This document shows positions 1-12,058 of a DNA stretch of 64,000 nt, in pieces. A model generated the notes under the pieces. It ran no database searches. It was not told where the DNA came from and saw only the letters and a list, made by a program, of their open reading frames with translations. Position 1 is the first letter of the stretch. Every line of letters begins with the position of its first letter. The stretch comes from Adiantum capillus-veneris (taxonomy: Eukaryota > Streptophyta > Polypodiopsida > Polypodiales > Pteridaceae): positions 109,846,808 to 109,910,807 of the forward strand of contig CM043966.1 of the NCBI GenBank assembly GCA_014529385.2, in the 5' to 3' direction. A program made the translations under genes and the position numbers.

Positions 1-374
1 ATTTGCACATGCTAGCTAGTTTTCCTGATTTTTTCACTACTTCATATGAAGAGATTAGAGGGTTCAAAGGAGAAAAGATTCATATAGAGATGAAGGAAGG
101 TGTCAAGCCAGTGTGACAAAGGCTAAGAAGGATGGGTCAAGAGCAAATGGAAGCTTTGTGGGAAGAGGTGTACAAGTTATTGAAGGCAGGGTTCATAGTC
201 CTAGTGGAAACCACAGAATGGGTGAGTCCAGTAGTAGTCATCCCAAAGAAGGATGGCAAGTGGAGGATTTGTGTAGATTTTAAACCCTTAAATGTAGCCA
301 CTAAGAAGAACCCATATCCTCTCCCATTCATCGATCAGATGTTGGATTCACTAGCAAGTTATGAGAGGTACCGT
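1..374 (+). pseudogene. Ty3/gypsy RT, N-terminal part (element H1)
   Basis: This is the start of the reverse transcriptase of an old Ty3/gypsy element that begins left of the window. The reading carries the usual region before and around the first RT motifs: a KLLKAGFI segment, VSPVVVIPKKDGKWRICVDF, then PLNVATKKNPYPLPFIDQML. An in-frame TGA near position 115 stands where relatives have Arg (KPVRQR-like), so it probably arose from CGA. The frame stops at 374 where element N1 is inserted, and resumes at 6194 with DGFLGYFQLKIAL, the next RT motif. Seen: motifs and split. Known: motif order of gypsy RT. Inferred: both halves are one gene. Confidence 0.9.
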
Positions 375-1518
375 TGTCAGGAGTTTTTTGGACCAAGGGA
401 TTGTGCATATGTACATACACACGCATGGTGCATTGAATAAAGGATTACCCATTTTCCAGAGCCAGGTGGTTACGTGGGACCCACGTGTGTACAGGTAGGA
501 CAGGGTGTACATAGTGCAGTGATTTTCACTATTACCGGCACCAGTGTGTTTTTTTCTACAATAAGGAGGAGTTGGTAGCGCGTAAAAATTCTCGAGGAAG
601 CTATTTGCGGGCCGACGACATGAGGTAAGCAGGTGCGTCAGAGGGAATCTAGTGGCATCAGGACGTCGAACGGGGTCAATATTTGCACGTGGATGAATAC
701 GGACACAACGTGGTGTTTTTCTTGTGAGAGTTATGCAGAAAGGTCATCATTAGGACCAATTTTTGGGGCCACTTCGCGTGGGTTTCAAGACGCATTATTG
801 AAAAGCTAAGTGCCAGTTGTGTGGATGGATGCAGCAGGGTGACAACTATGCACTGCTAGGTCAGTTTTTGGCCTGTTGGGGGTCCGTTGGAGGTCATCTA
901 AAAGGCCAAGGGTGCCCAAATAATAAAGCTAAGTGTTGGAACTGAAAAAAAAGAGATAAGACCATAGAAAACGTGGAGAGGAGAGGAGGAACAGCCGCAA
1001 CTGTGTTTTTGCTCATTTTGGAGCCTGTTTTGGCCGTAAACTGCTCATCCGAGGTCGGATTCGAGCACTCTGACATTGTAGACTGGGGTTTTGAGACGTT
1101 CCGGACGCGATGGCGCTGTCCATTTTTCCAAATTACTCACTCTTTTTATGTTGTTTTTGCTGTGTAAGTTTCTCCTATGAGCGAAGCTTCCGCTCCAGTT
1201 TCTGATTGTATCTGGCATGTTTTACCCATATTGTGTGAGCTATTTGCCCCATTGGTGTTGTCCCAAGATCATTTGTATCTAAACATCAGAATTTCTCCTC
1301 TTTTGAGCTGAGTTTTTTGGGTGTGTGTGTGTGTGTCTCTCTGTGTGGAGTGGGTAATTGAGTAGTCTCTCTCCTCTCGCTCCATAGGTGTGTTTCCTGT
1401 CTCGGCCAGGTGGGTTGTGTAAGCCAAGTGGTGCCCCATAGTGTGTGTGTGTGTATCTTCCCAAGAGTGTGTGTTGGGTCGTTATAGAGGCGCTATGTGT
1501 GTTTTCATCCCGCTCACA
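375..1518 (+). repeat. 5' LTR of N1
   Basis: Starts TGTCAGGAG and ends CGCTCACA. It is closely similar along its length to 5042-6189 and, with more differences, to 9011-10140. It holds TG-rich microsatellite stretches near the 3' end (about 1320-1340 and 1440-1455). The short reading frames in it are not conserved between the copies and are not counted as genes. Confidence 0.92.
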
Positions 1519-2687
1519 TTCTTTTGGTGCCCCCACGGAGGATCTTCTTTGAGTACCTTCTGCTTCGAGCTTCAAGCTTCGAGATTCGGGGCTACAGGTT
1601 ATACTTTATAGGTTACAGGTACAGGTGATTCACATAGGTACAGGTAGCTGGAGTACTGTGATATACTAGAAGTGATGTCACTTGCAGTTGTTGTGGGTAT
1701 GTATCACTTGGCGTCTATTTGAGCGCATTGTCTGCTGGATTGTACGTTACTTGTGGAAACTGCCATTGTACGCATTTGTGGAACCATACTTGGTTGTATT
1801 TGGCAGTCCCAGCCATTTCTGAGACTTGGTCTAGAAGATAGTCATTTCTGAGACTTGACTATACGCGATTTGCATTAGCCTTCGTGTGAGGGTCGATAGC
1901 GTGAGGTTTTTATTGAGCTGGGGGATTCTCAAATGTGGAGATCCTTTCGGTGATACAGGTAGCTCGAGCACCCTTTTCGTGACCTTGCCATAGGCTATGT
2001 ACTAGTGAGTCCTATTTGATGCTCCGGTTCTATTGTTGACAGTTTATGCATACATATACAGTGTGGAGATCCTTTCGGTGATACAGGTAGCTCGAGCACC
2101 CTTTTCGTGACCTCGCCATAGACTATGTACTAGTGAGTCCTATTTGATGCTCCGGTTCTATTGTTGACAGTTTATGCACACATATACAGTCTATATTTTG
2201 GGTTCCTACTGCTCTACTTTTGGGGAAACTCTGTCAAAATTTTTCCAAGTTATGATGGCTAGTTTTTTGGTCTTTTGAGCCATTTATGCTGTTATGCTGC
2301 TGAAATTTTTGCAAAATCAGAGGATAAGACAGGTGTGCTTTCTTGGGAGCTTCATGGTTGTCTTTAATGGATGATCAAAATGGACCTCAATTCACTCCAT
2401 TTCATTGAACTCAAAGAATCCAGATAAATGTTCATGTGTCCAGGAAGATTTTTTTCCAACAGCGCATAGTTTTTATGTTCGGGCCAAGAAGATTAAGAGA
2501 GATCCTAGAATGTCCATTGCCTGTTGTAATTCCGATGATTAATTATGAAAACTCATTTGATGTGCATGTGTTTGTCCTTATCTAAATCTGAGCTCCATTG
2601 AAGTTTCTGGGGATTGGGTAGTGAAGAGTTTTGGGTTCTTTTACGTGTGTTCGAAGGGGTTCTCAAAGCATTGTAACTTGGGTAGCC
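1519..2687 (+). other. N1 leader with a 128-bp tandem duplication
   Basis: Non-coding leader between the primer site and gag. A 128-bp unit is present twice in tandem (starting at 1935 and 2063, ending near 2190); both copies share GTGGAGATCCTTTCGG and CTATGTACTAGTGAGTCC. No gene is seen here. Confidence 0.75.
1522..1540 (+). promoter_or_regulatory. Putative primer-binding site of N1
   Basis: The bases TTTTGGTGCCCCCACGG follow the 5' LTR after a few nucleotides. The position and the TGG start are typical of tRNA-primed minus-strand synthesis. I cannot assign the tRNA without a tRNA set. The N2 element has a similar TTTTGGTG start at its primer site. Confidence 0.55.
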
Positions 2688-3845
2688 ATGGATTTCTCTT
2701 ATCCAGAGTTTCACAGAAGAAGTGATGAAGATGTGGAAGACTTTTTGGAAAAGATGGAGGTTGCATGCATTAGCAACCAGATTCATGACCTTGCGCAGAT
2801 ATTACGTCTTCTCCAAATTCGTTTGAAGAGTGATGCACGAGTTTGGTCCAAAGCATTTGAAGAGGAGTTGCGTGTGGCTGATCCACCTATAAGATTGAGT
2901 TGGGACAATCTAAGGCATGGATTGGAAGTGGAGTTTGTGAAGATAGAAGATCCTGACAAAGTGTGGCAAGAAGTACAAGGTTTGGTGCAGAAGGAATGTG
3001 AGCCAGTAGATTCATACATACGTAAGTTCTCATTGGCATGGGAGTAGATGTGCAAGGCCTTAGCACCACAAGTACCCCCGCTTGACATGATGAAGAAGGA
3101 CAGGTTCTTGGCTGGTCTTTGGGAGAATATACGCTGGAGAGTGGAGCTAAAGAAGCCTAGGACATATGAAGATCCATTGGAGGTAGCAAGGAATAAAGAG
3201 TGGAAGTTGAGGAAAATGAGCCAAATAGGGGTGGAGTCTTTGCCCATGAGGTTTGAATTTCATCCTATGGACTCGTTACAAGGTCGCATGCTAGGGGTTC
3301 ATCACGAACCAGTGGTTCCTGTTACTACTCAGGTTATGCCAAAAGTGGTCACTACATCGGTGCAAGATGATGGGCTAAGGCAAGACATGAGGCAAGTGGT
3401 AGATTTGATAAAGAATCTCAGCCTAAACATGCTAGGTCAAGCGGGAAATAATCGAGGTCGAGGGAGGTTTGCAAATCAGCCAGGAGGTGAAGAAAGGCCT
3501 AGGAATGGTGTTGGACAAAGCAATGGTAGGTTTTGGAGGCAGACGCCCACATGTTACAATTGTGGAGAGTTGGGTCACATCAGCCCGCAATGTGATAAGC
3601 CACCAAGGATGGGGGGACACATGTATCCATTGCCAAGACAGGTGTTAACTAGGTCAAATGATTATGGCATCGAAATTAAGGGAGATGAAGGAACCAGTGG
3701 ATTATTCCCAGGAGGAAAAGGGAAAGACAAAAGTGCTAAGAGTAGTCACCTTGGAGAAGGCATCAAAGCTAGAGGATACATTAGTGATGCCTATTGGGAA
3801 GAGGACCACAGAGGAAAAGGAAGGAAGAAGTGCCCCACGTCCTAG
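2688..3845 (+). pseudogene. gag: gag (capsid and CCHC zinc knuckle) of N1
   Basis: Structural polyprotein that would form the particle and bind RNA. I prefer the ATG at 2688 (MDFSYPEFHRR) over the one at 2631, because a gag-like helical region starts just after it. A retrotransposon-gag core (about residues 30-170) is followed by a classical zinc knuckle, CYNCGELGHISPQC (C-X2-C-X4-H-X4-C), near 3553-3594. One in-frame TAG at 3045-3047 (after SLAWE) interrupts an otherwise open frame. The downstream pol frame overlaps the 3' end in the +1 frame. Confidence 0.88.
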
Positions 3846-4652
3846 CAAGAAGAAGGGAAAGAGCCATGAAGGCGAGGATGTCAAGGCCAAGAGGAAAAGG
3901 AGAGCTCTTCGAAAGTTTCATGTTTCAGATTTTCCACTAGGGGATGGGAAATTAAGCTATGACTTGAAGGAGGATCTGACGAGCAGGAAGGAAGATGCTA
4001 CTTTTGGGCAGCTTATAGAGATGGTGCCTAAGCTAAAGCGACAGTGGAAGAGGATGGTTAACCCAATGGAGAAAGAGCTAGAGAGAGGTTCAGTAAAGGT
4101 GTTGGCAATGGATGAGCTACCAAACATTTGTCCAATAGTAGATGTGTAGCATAAAAGGAAAAATTTGGGACAAGGTTATGTGGATGGCGGAGCCCAAATA
4201 TGCATCATAACACACTCATGCGTTGAGAAGATAGGTCTCACAGTGGCTGGGGTGTCAGGTTTCCGGATCAGATTGGCAAACCATCAGAAAGTAAAATGTT
4301 TGGGAGTTGTAAAGAGCTTAGAAGTGGAAGCATATGATGCAAAGGCAGTGGTTGATTTTCATGTGATGTCAGCAGGGTTGGAGCATATCCTATTATACTG
4401 GGCAGACCATGGTTACGTGCAGTGGGAGCTATTCAAGATTGGCGACATGGTACGATTAGCCTCTATGGAAAGACAGGTGCCAAGAAGCTATACAATATGG
4501 ACACAAGGAAACGATTAGAGGAGATTTATGAAGATGAGGATGGGTCTAGTGATGAAGACTCTTCCACGGTGACAGATGAGGACAGTGATAGCACTACCAG
4601 CAGTGATGAGGATGTTGATGTTGCATTTCTTTTGATGGATAAAGAAATCTAG
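3658..4652 (+). pseudogene. gag-pol linker and aspartic protease of N1
   Basis: Basic linker followed by a retropepsin domain that would cleave Gag. The active-site segment reads VDGGAQICIITHSC, where D-[ST]-G-A is expected, so the residue after Asp is changed. The C-terminal part of the domain (GRPWLRAVGAIQDW-like, then GTISLYGK) lies in another frame from about 4400, so a frameshift splits it. An in-frame TAG lies near 4147. A very acidic Ser/Asp tail (DEDSDSTTSSDEDVD) follows. No RT comes after it, unlike complete relatives. Confidence 0.8.
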
Positions 4653-5041
4653 GAGTCTGGTTTAATCGCATTTGCAAATGAATTTGAGGATGAAAGTGAA
4701 GGGCCTTATGAAGTGATTGAAGGGATGATGCAAACCAAGGTAGAATTGTCAAAGAAGCAGGAATTGATGACACAAATGATCAGTGGAGACCTCTCAACTA
4801 TGGAGAAGGAGATATATTGGCACATGCACGTCTATGCCAAAGTAATTGATGGTTTTCTTGGTGAAAATTTGATATATGGCATCTCTACAGATTTTCCTTG
4901 GGAACCAGGTGGAAGCTTGATTAAACTCTTGATGCAAGGAATGCCAAGTGTTTTTGTGTGGGATCCAGGTGGAATGAGCATCTACTAGTGTTGTTGCTGC
5001 TGAGCATGAATGCTCTAGCAGGCTAGGGGATGGGCAAATTA
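4653..5041 (+). other. N1 3' internal region and polypurine tract
   Basis: A 91-codon open stretch (4713-4988) has no recognisable domain and may be a leftover of the deleted pol. The last part, GGCTAGGGGATGGGCAAATT, is a purine-rich tract directly before the 3' LTR. The same tract precedes the H1 3' LTR at about 8990-9010. Confidence 0.65.
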
Positions 5042-6189
5042 TGTCAGGAGTTTTTGGAGCAAGGGATTGTGCATATGTACATACACACGCATGGTGCATG
5101 GAATAAAGGATTGCCCATTTTCCAGAGCCAGGTGGTTACGTGGGGCCCACGTGTGTACAGGTAGGACAGGGTGTACATAGTGCAACGATTTTCACTATTA
5201 CCAGTACCAGTGTGTTTTTTCTACAATAATGAGGAGTTGGTAGCGCGTAAAAAATTCTCGAGGAAGCTATCCGCGGGCCGACGACATGAGGTAAGCAGGT
5301 GCGTCAGATGGCGTCTAGTGGCGTCAAGACGTCGAACGGGGTCAATATTTGCACGTGGATGAATACGAACACAACGTGGGTGTTTTCTTGTGAGAGTTAT
5401 GCAGAAAGGTCATCATTAGGACCAATTTTTGGGGCCACTTCACGTGGTTGCGAGACGCATTATTGAAAAGCTAAGTGCCAGTTGTGTGGATGGATGCAGC
5501 AGGGTGACAACTATGCACTGCGAGGTCAGTTTTTGGCCTGTTCGGGGTCCGTTTGAGATCATCTAAAAGGCCAAGGGTGCCCAAATAATAAAACTAAGTG
5601 TGGGAACTGAAAAAATAGAGAGAAGACCAGAGAAAACATGGAGAAGAGAGGAGGAACAGCCGCAACTGTGTTTTTGCTCATTTTGGAGCCTGTTTTGGCC
5701 GTAAACTGCTCATCCGAGGTCGGATTTGAGCACTTTGACATTGTAGACTGAGGTTTTGAGCCGTTCCGGACGCGATGGTGCTGTCCATTTTTCCAAATTC
5801 CTCACTCTTTTTATGTTGTTTTTGCTGTGTAAGTTTCTCCTATGAGCGAAGCTTCCGCTCCCGTTTCTGATTATATCTGGCATGTTTTACCCATATTGTG
5901 TGAGCTATTTGCCTCATTGGTGTTGGCCCAAGCTCATTTATATCTAAACATCAGAAGTTCTCCTCTTTTGAGCTGAGTTTTTTGGGTGTGCGTGTGTGTG
6001 TCTCTCTCTGTGTGGAGTGGGTAATTGAGTAGTCTCTCTCCTCTCGCTCCATAGGTGTGTTTCCTGTCTCGGCCAGGTGGGTTGTGTAAGCCGAGTGGTG
6101 CCCCATAGTGTGTGTGTGTGTGTGTATCTTCCCAAGAGTGTGTGTCGGGTCGTTATAGAGGTGCTGTGTGTGTTTTCATCCCGCTCACA
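5042..6189 (+). repeat. 3' LTR of N1
   Basis: Same TGTCAGGAG start and CGCTCACA end as the 5' LTR, with scattered substitutions, so the element is not recent. The flanking CCGT at 6190-6193 matches 371-374. Confidence 0.92.
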
Positions 6190-6193
6190 CCGT

Positions 6194-7240
6194 GTGTGTG
6201 ATGGTTTTTTAGGCTATTTTCAATTGAAGATTGCTCTTAGAGACCGAACAAATACAACTTTCATTACGGCATGGGGTTGTTATTGCTACTGAGTATTCCT
6301 ATTTGGGTTGTCAAATGAACCATATTTCTATCAAGAGAGATGAAATTGGGTATTGGAACCATTCATTGGTAGTTGTGTTAAAGCTTTTACGGACGACTTC
6401 TGTGTCTACAATAGTAGGGCCAAACACCATGAGAAGCTACAGATGGTATTGGTTCGATATGATGAATGTGAAGGACAAGTAAATCCAAAGAAATTTCATC
6501 TTGTACAACCAAGGTTGAAGTTATTGGGTCATATGGTGTCAGAAAATGGCATTGAGGCTGATCCAAACAAGGTTAAGTCTATTATTCTTCTTCCATCACC
6601 TATGAGTAAAAAGCAATTGGCAACCTTTATACACAAAGTGAAGTACATGGCATGGTTTATTCCATTGTCTTCACAGCTTCTTTATCCATTACAACAAGTG
6701 GCTAATCATGATCCGTTGCAATGGGATGACAAGTGTGAAGAAGTGTTTCAAGAGGTGAAGGAGGGGTTAGGGGGGCTATCATCCATGCAAGCTCCTGATT
6801 GGGGCAAGTGTTTTATGTAAATCCATCACTAGGGGATGATGCCATTGGATCCATGCTATTGCAAAAGGGGAAGGGCAGCCATTATATGAGGCCAGTGTAT
6901 TGTGCAAGCCGAGTGAAGTTGGTAGCCGAAAGAAAATTGTTGGAAGTAGAGCTAGTGATGGCGAGTGTAATATTTGCTTGTCGATGATTTTGTCATTACT
7001 TGCTACCACAACCTTTTGTTTTCTTGACGAGTTATGCATTTTTGCCACAATTAATTAATGGCACTAACATGTCAAATGTGGTCAAGAAATGGGTAATTGA
7101 GCTGCAAGAGTTTGAGTTCTATTTTTTAGTGGAAGACAATACAAGAGCTACCGTAGTTGATTTGTTGACTTACAAGGAGAATCCCCTCCTTGTTAAGGAA
7201 AAGGTGATGAGAAGGGTAGTTAAAGAAGTGCCACAGATCA
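6194..7240 (+). pseudogene. RT core, connection and first RNase H of H1
   Basis: Continuation of the RT interrupted at 374. It starts with DGFLGYFQLKIAL, then the catalytic F-T-D-D-F-C-V-Y motif near 6381-6402 (YxDD equivalent), GHMVSENGIEADPNKV, and the thumb/connection region. RNase-H-like sequence follows (DAIGSMLLQKG, ASRVKLVAERK). The frame changes several times (6292, 6820, 6990), so it is dead. It fits a Ty3/gypsy pol. Confidence 0.88.
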
Positions 7241-7251
7241 GCAATGCACAT

Positions 7252-7554
7252 GTGTTGTTCTTTGATGGCTCATACAGAAAGAGCCATGATGCGGCTTCAA
7301 GGGGTATAGCACTTTATGGTCCAGAGGGGAAGCTAGTATGCCAGAGAGGGTTCAAATTGGATGCGCATAGTAACAATGAGGCTGAATATACTACTTTGGA
7401 AGCTAGATCACACATTTGTTTGAAGCATGGGATTAAAAGGTTGAGCATAAAAGGTGATGCCTTGTTAGTTGTGAAGCAAGTGTTTGGGTGTGTGGAGAAG
7501 AGCAAGAACACCTCATTGAAGGAAATGTGTTTCAGAATTAAAGGCCTATTATAA
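7252..7554 (+). pseudogene. Second, archaeal-type RNase H of H1
   Basis: A second RNase H fold follows the connection: VLFFDGSYRK (first catalytic Asp), NNEAEYTTLEA (Glu), GDALLVVKQV (Asp). This extra RNase H is known from the Tat lineage of plant Ty3/gypsy elements, so H1 is probably Tat-like. The stretch ends at a TAA near 7552. Confidence 0.82.
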
Positions 7555-7559
7555 AAATT

Positions 7560-8883
7560 TGAAGCATGGAGAATCAGACACATTGAGCGTGCTCTAAATG
7601 GAGAGGCACATGAAGCAACTCAAAGCATGATTGAGGAGCTATTTGTGTTGAGGACCAATTTACCTCTTTATGATGGCCGAGAAAGTTTGGCTCAAGAAGA
7701 GGAGATTTTGCTAACAAGAATCATTCTAAGGACATTCAGAATTCTAAGAAGTATGGTTTTGTGCATAGACAATACAGGTACAAATTGATTGGTGATGTCT
7801 TGTACATGAAAGGGGCTGATCTTGTGTTGAGACGTGTACCTTTGCGGAAGGAGCTTTATAGAGTGTTGGAAGAGAATCATGAAGGCGCATGTGCCAGACA
7901 TTTTTCTCTAAAGATCACCTTGCATAAGATCTTGCAAGAGGGGTATGTATGGCCTAGTTTGCACAAGGATGTTCACCATTGGTGTAGGTCTTGCAACAGG
8001 TGTCAAGAATTCGGGAAGAGAGTGTTGAAGCTAGAGCTACAAAAAACTATTATGGCGTTTGATGTGTTTGAAAAGTGGGGGATTGATGAAATCGGCCCGT
8101 TACCTATCACAAGCAGAGGCAAAAGCTATATTTTGACTGCAGAGGCTATAGCAGTGAAACAAATCACTACAAAGGATGTGGCAAAATTTGTGTACAATGA
8201 ATTATGTTGCAAGTTTGGGGTGCCACTAGAGCTATTAGACTTTTTATGCGCAAAGATGAAGATTAGGCACCAGCATACCACTCCTTATTATCCACAATGT
8301 AATGGCTTAAAGGACAGATTCAATGGTGAGTTGGTACAAATTCTTTCAAAAGTGACAAAGCACCAAGAAAAGAATTGGGTTTTGGAATTGCCTAGTGCAT
8401 TATGTGCTTATCGTACTTTGGTAAAGACAGGAACAGGGTTTACTCCATTTCATTTGGTATGTGGAAAGGAAGCACTATTGCCTGTGGAAGTAGAGTTGCC
8501 TGTGGTCAAAGATGCTAGAAATGTTTCTTGGGCACTCCAGTGATGCATTCAAAGAGAGGCTCTTACAATTACAAGAGGTTCAGCTGGATAGGATGAGCGC
8601 ATTGGAACACTATGGACAGATGCAAGATAAGGCTTTAGCAAAGATAACTGAAAAGGTCAAAAGTAAGCGTATCAAGAAACATGACTTGGTTTTGTGCTAC
8701 AACAGTAAGCTGGACAAGACATTCCAAAATAAATTTCAAATTAAGTGGGAAGGCCCTTTGAAGGTAGTGTGTTTTCTAAATGGTACATATCAGCTGGCTA
8801 ACCTGGATGGGATTCTACATAAGTCAAGGGTAAATGGATTGCATCTTAAATTATATCATGCTAGATTGATGATTGTGGAGTAA
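7560..8883 (+). pseudogene. Integrase of H1
   Basis: Inserts cDNA into the genome. An HHCC zinc-binding region is visible (ENHEGACARHFS, then CRSCNRCQEFG). The catalytic core begins at WGIDEIGPLP (first Asp), but the segment that should hold the second Asp is deleted: FGVPLELL runs straight into DFLCAKMKIRHQHTTPYYP. The Glu position reads KDRFNGE instead of a VERFNG-like motif. The C-terminal part (KHDLVLCYNSKLDKTFQNKF, then KWEGPLKVV) is in another frame from 8512. The element cannot integrate by itself. Confidence 0.88.
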
Positions 8884-9010
8884 GATGAGCTGTCTGCAGA
8901 ACAAGTAATGTCTGTGAGGGATGATGAGACCTCTTACGCGGCGAGTCTCATATCTCTTTTTGCTGCTACTGATCATGAATGAGCTAGCAGGCTAGGGGAT
9001 GGGCAAATTA

Positions 9011-10140
9011 TGTTAGGAGTTTTTTGGAAGAGTGATTGCACATATGTACATATACATGCATGGTGCATCGGATAAAGGATTGCCCATTTTCCAGAGCCAG
9101 GTGGTTACATGGGGCCCACATGTGTACAGGTAGGACATCGTGTACACAGTACATCGATTTTCATTATCACTAGTACTAGTTTGTTTTTTCTATAATAATG
9201 AGGAATTGATAGCACGTAATAGTTTTCAAGGAAGCTATTTGTGGGCCGAAGACATGAGGTAAGGAGGTGCTTTGGATGGCATCTAGTGGTGTCAAAAGGT
9301 CGAATGGGGTCAAGACTTGCACGTGGATAAGTATAGACACAACTAGTGTTTTCTTGTGATGAATTATGCAAAAAGTTCATCATGAGAATTGTATTGGGGG
9401 CCCACTTCATGTGATTGCGAGATGCATTATGAAAAAACTTGAGTGCCAGGTGTGTGGATGGATGTAGAAGGGTGACAAAAATGCACTGCGTGGTCATTTT
9501 TTGGCCTGTTTTCGGGTCCGTTTGAGGTCAATAAAAAGGCCAAAGGTGTCCAAGGGATAAAGTGAAGCATGGACACTGAAAAACCGGACAAAAGGACCAG
9601 GAAAACATGTATAGAAGAGGAGGAACAACCGCAACGTCTCAGTTTTTGCTGTTTTCGGAGCCTGTTTTGGCCATAAACAGCTCATTCTAGGTCGGATTTG
9701 AGCACTTCGGTATTGTAGATTGGGGCTTTTGGCTGCTTCAAACGCAATGGTGCTGTCCATTTTGCCAAATTTCTCACGTTTTCCTACTATTTTGGCTGCG
9801 AAGTCTCTGCTCCAATTTGTGATTGTATCTAGAATATCTCATCCATATTGTGTGAGCTATTTGCCCCATTGGTGCTGGCCCAAGCTGAATTTCATATAAA
9901 CATCAGAAATATTCCTCCTTTGAACTGAGTTTTTTGGGTGTGTGTGTGCGCGCCTCTGTGTTGAGTGGGAAAATGAATAGAGTCTCTCCTCTCACTCCAT
10001 CGGTGTGTTCCCTATCTCGGCCAGGTGGGTTGTGTAAGCCAAGTGGTGCCCCATAGTGTGTGTGTGTGTGTGTGTGTATCATCCCTCGAGTGTGTTTGGG
10101 TGATTATAGCGGTGTTGTGTGTGTTTCCATACCGCTCACA
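9011..10140 (+). repeat. 3' LTR of H1
   Basis: Starts TGTTAGGAG, ends CGCTCACA, and is recognisably the same family as the N1 LTRs but more diverged. The purine tract AGGGGATGGGCAAATT precedes it. It is followed by CCGT and then copia-type RT sequence, so H1 was inserted into an older copia element. Confidence 0.9.
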
Positions 10141-11812
10141 CCGTTACTTATAATGAAGCTATCTCTTCACCACAAAAGGATCAATGGCAAGAGGCTATGG
10201 AAGCAAAGTATGATTCTCTTATCTCTAAAGGTACATGGATACTAACTGAGCTACCTCTAAAGGTAAAAGCAGATGGATTTTTTGACAATTTCAAGGCATG
10301 TTTAGTTGCAAAAGGTTACTCCCATGTTGTTGGTGTTGATTATTAAGAGACCTTTTCATCAGTTGTTCACATTACAAGTGTTCGCGTTTTATTGGCATTT
10401 GCTATTCAATTTGACTTAGAAGTTGATCAAATGGATGTGTGAACTCATTTTTGAACGGTGATTTGGAAGAGCAAATTTATATGTAACAGCCAAAAGAGTT
10501 TGTTAGTTCAGAAGACCTTGTTTCTCAACTCCACAAGGCACTATATGGTCTCAAACAAGCTTCGCGGATGTGGTTTACAAAATTTGATATTTTTCTCACC
10601 GAAGGATTCATCTCTTGCTCTTGAGACCTCAGCTTATACATAAAATACCAAGGTAGCAGTCTTGTGATTCTTGCTCTCTATGTGGATGATACCATCCTTG
10701 TTTCCAATGATTTGGGATTTCTTCAGCAAGTGAAAAAGTTATTGTCTTTTGTATTTTATATGGTGGATTTTAGAGAGATTCACTCGTGTCTTGGCATTCA
10801 AATTCAACAAAACCGTACAAAAGTTATTTTACTCCTTTGTCAACCAAAGTTTATTGCAGATACTATTCAAAAAATTTGTATGGAATCTGCACATTGGCCA
10901 AAGAACACTTCTTATAGTGGCGGTCAACTTGTCACAAATCAACCTTATACTAACTTGATTGGATGTCTTCAGTTTGTTGGCATGAACACTCATCCCTCAT
11001 ATTTTGTTTGTTGCTAATTATCTTGGGCAACATCTTGCATGTCCTTCTCTTAAGCATTGGTTTGCAGCAAAGCATGTATTGAAATACTTAAAAGGCACTA
11101 CAAATTTTGGTTTGTTCTATTAACGACAACTGACATCAAATTCTATGCAATCTCTTTCTCTTTTCGGTTACAAAAATGCAGACTGGGCAAGTTCACACTT
11201 ATCTATGCCATCTACTAGTCGAAATTGGTTCTTTATAAGGGTTCTCTTGTTTCTTGGACCAGCAAGAAACAACTTTGTGTTGTAGTTTCTACGATTGAGT
11301 CAGAATATGATGTAGCATCATTTGCAGCTCGTGATTTGATCTGGCTTTGATAAGTGTTGCACACCCTTGTGGTGTGACAACCAAAGTGCTATTAATCTTG
11401 CAAAAGACAATGTTCAACATAATACGTCAAAGCACATTGTTATCCATTATCATTATGTCAGGTATGAAGTAAGCAAAGGCACTATAATGGTTGAAAAAGA
11501 TAGAATATGATGTAGCATCATTTGCAGCTCGTGATTTGATCTGGCTTTGATAAGTGCTGCACACCCTTGTGGTGTGACAACCAAAGTGCTATTAATCTTG
11601 CAAAAGACAATGTTCAACATAATATGTCAAAGCACATTGTTATCCATTATCATTATGTCAGGTATGAAGTAAGCAAAGGCACTATAATGGTTGAAAATTA
11701 TCCAAGTGACCAGATGATTATATACATTCTTACTAATGGCCTCAACAAGTCACATTTCATCCTCTTGTGCTCGGAGCTTGGAGTTTCTTCGGCCTCACTC
11801 TTTCTATATTAG
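10141..11812 (+). pseudogene. Ty1/copia RT and RNase H remnant
   Basis: Host element of H1, truncated at its 5' side by the H1 insertion. The reading gives EAISSPQKDQWQEAMEAKYD, KACLVAKGYSHVVGVDY, a broken DVxxHFLNGDLEEQIYM and ALYGLKQAS region, the catalytic LYVDDTILVSND near 10680, and RNase H motifs (IESEYDVASFAARDLIWL, WCDNQSAINLAKDN, KHIVIHYHYVRYEVSKG). Stops and frameshifts are frequent. Known copia order, RT then RNase H at the 3' end, is kept. Confidence 0.9.
11302..11697 (+). repeat. Two-copy 200-bp tandem duplication in the copia RNase H
   Basis: A 200-bp unit (AGAATATGATGTAGCATCAT to GGCACTATAATGGTTGAAAA) starts at 11302 and again at 11502 with very few differences. It duplicates the RNase H motif region of the copia remnant, probably by unequal exchange or replication slippage. 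Confidence 0.9.
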
Positions 11813-12058
11813 CTTCTTTGCTATTGTGATAGCTTTGTACATATGGCATCATAATCCTATAGGTACCATGCACTATCCACACTCCACACTTGCACACTAT
11901 GATCTCTGAGTTACTTGTATATTTGTACATAGATACAAGATTCACTTTCACATCATCATTGCTGGTTCATATTTTCATTTTGTATAGGGGCTTGGGTTTT
12001 CCTTTGAACTCTCCAAGGGTTTTTCATCCAAAGCTAGAGGCCTTTTTTTCAGTGGGGG

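Larger units (their letters stand above)
375..6189 (+). mobile_element. Non-autonomous Ty3/gypsy element N1 (gag-PR only), nested in H1
   Basis: A complete LTR element with two LTRs of about 1.15 kb, a primer-binding-like site after the 5' LTR, a gag gene, a protease and a purine-rich tract before the 3' LTR. It has no RT, RNase H or integrase, so it would need enzymes from a relative. The tetranucleotide CCGT flanks both sides (371-374 and 6190-6193; ACCGT if one extra base is shared), which fits a target-site duplication. It sits inside the RT of H1, whose own 3' LTR (9011-10140) is the same family: a family inserted into itself. Confidence 0.9.

Noticed and set aside
1279-1575. Open frames inside the N1, H1 and N2 LTRs
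   Set aside because: They are not conserved between LTR copies and contain simple repeats.
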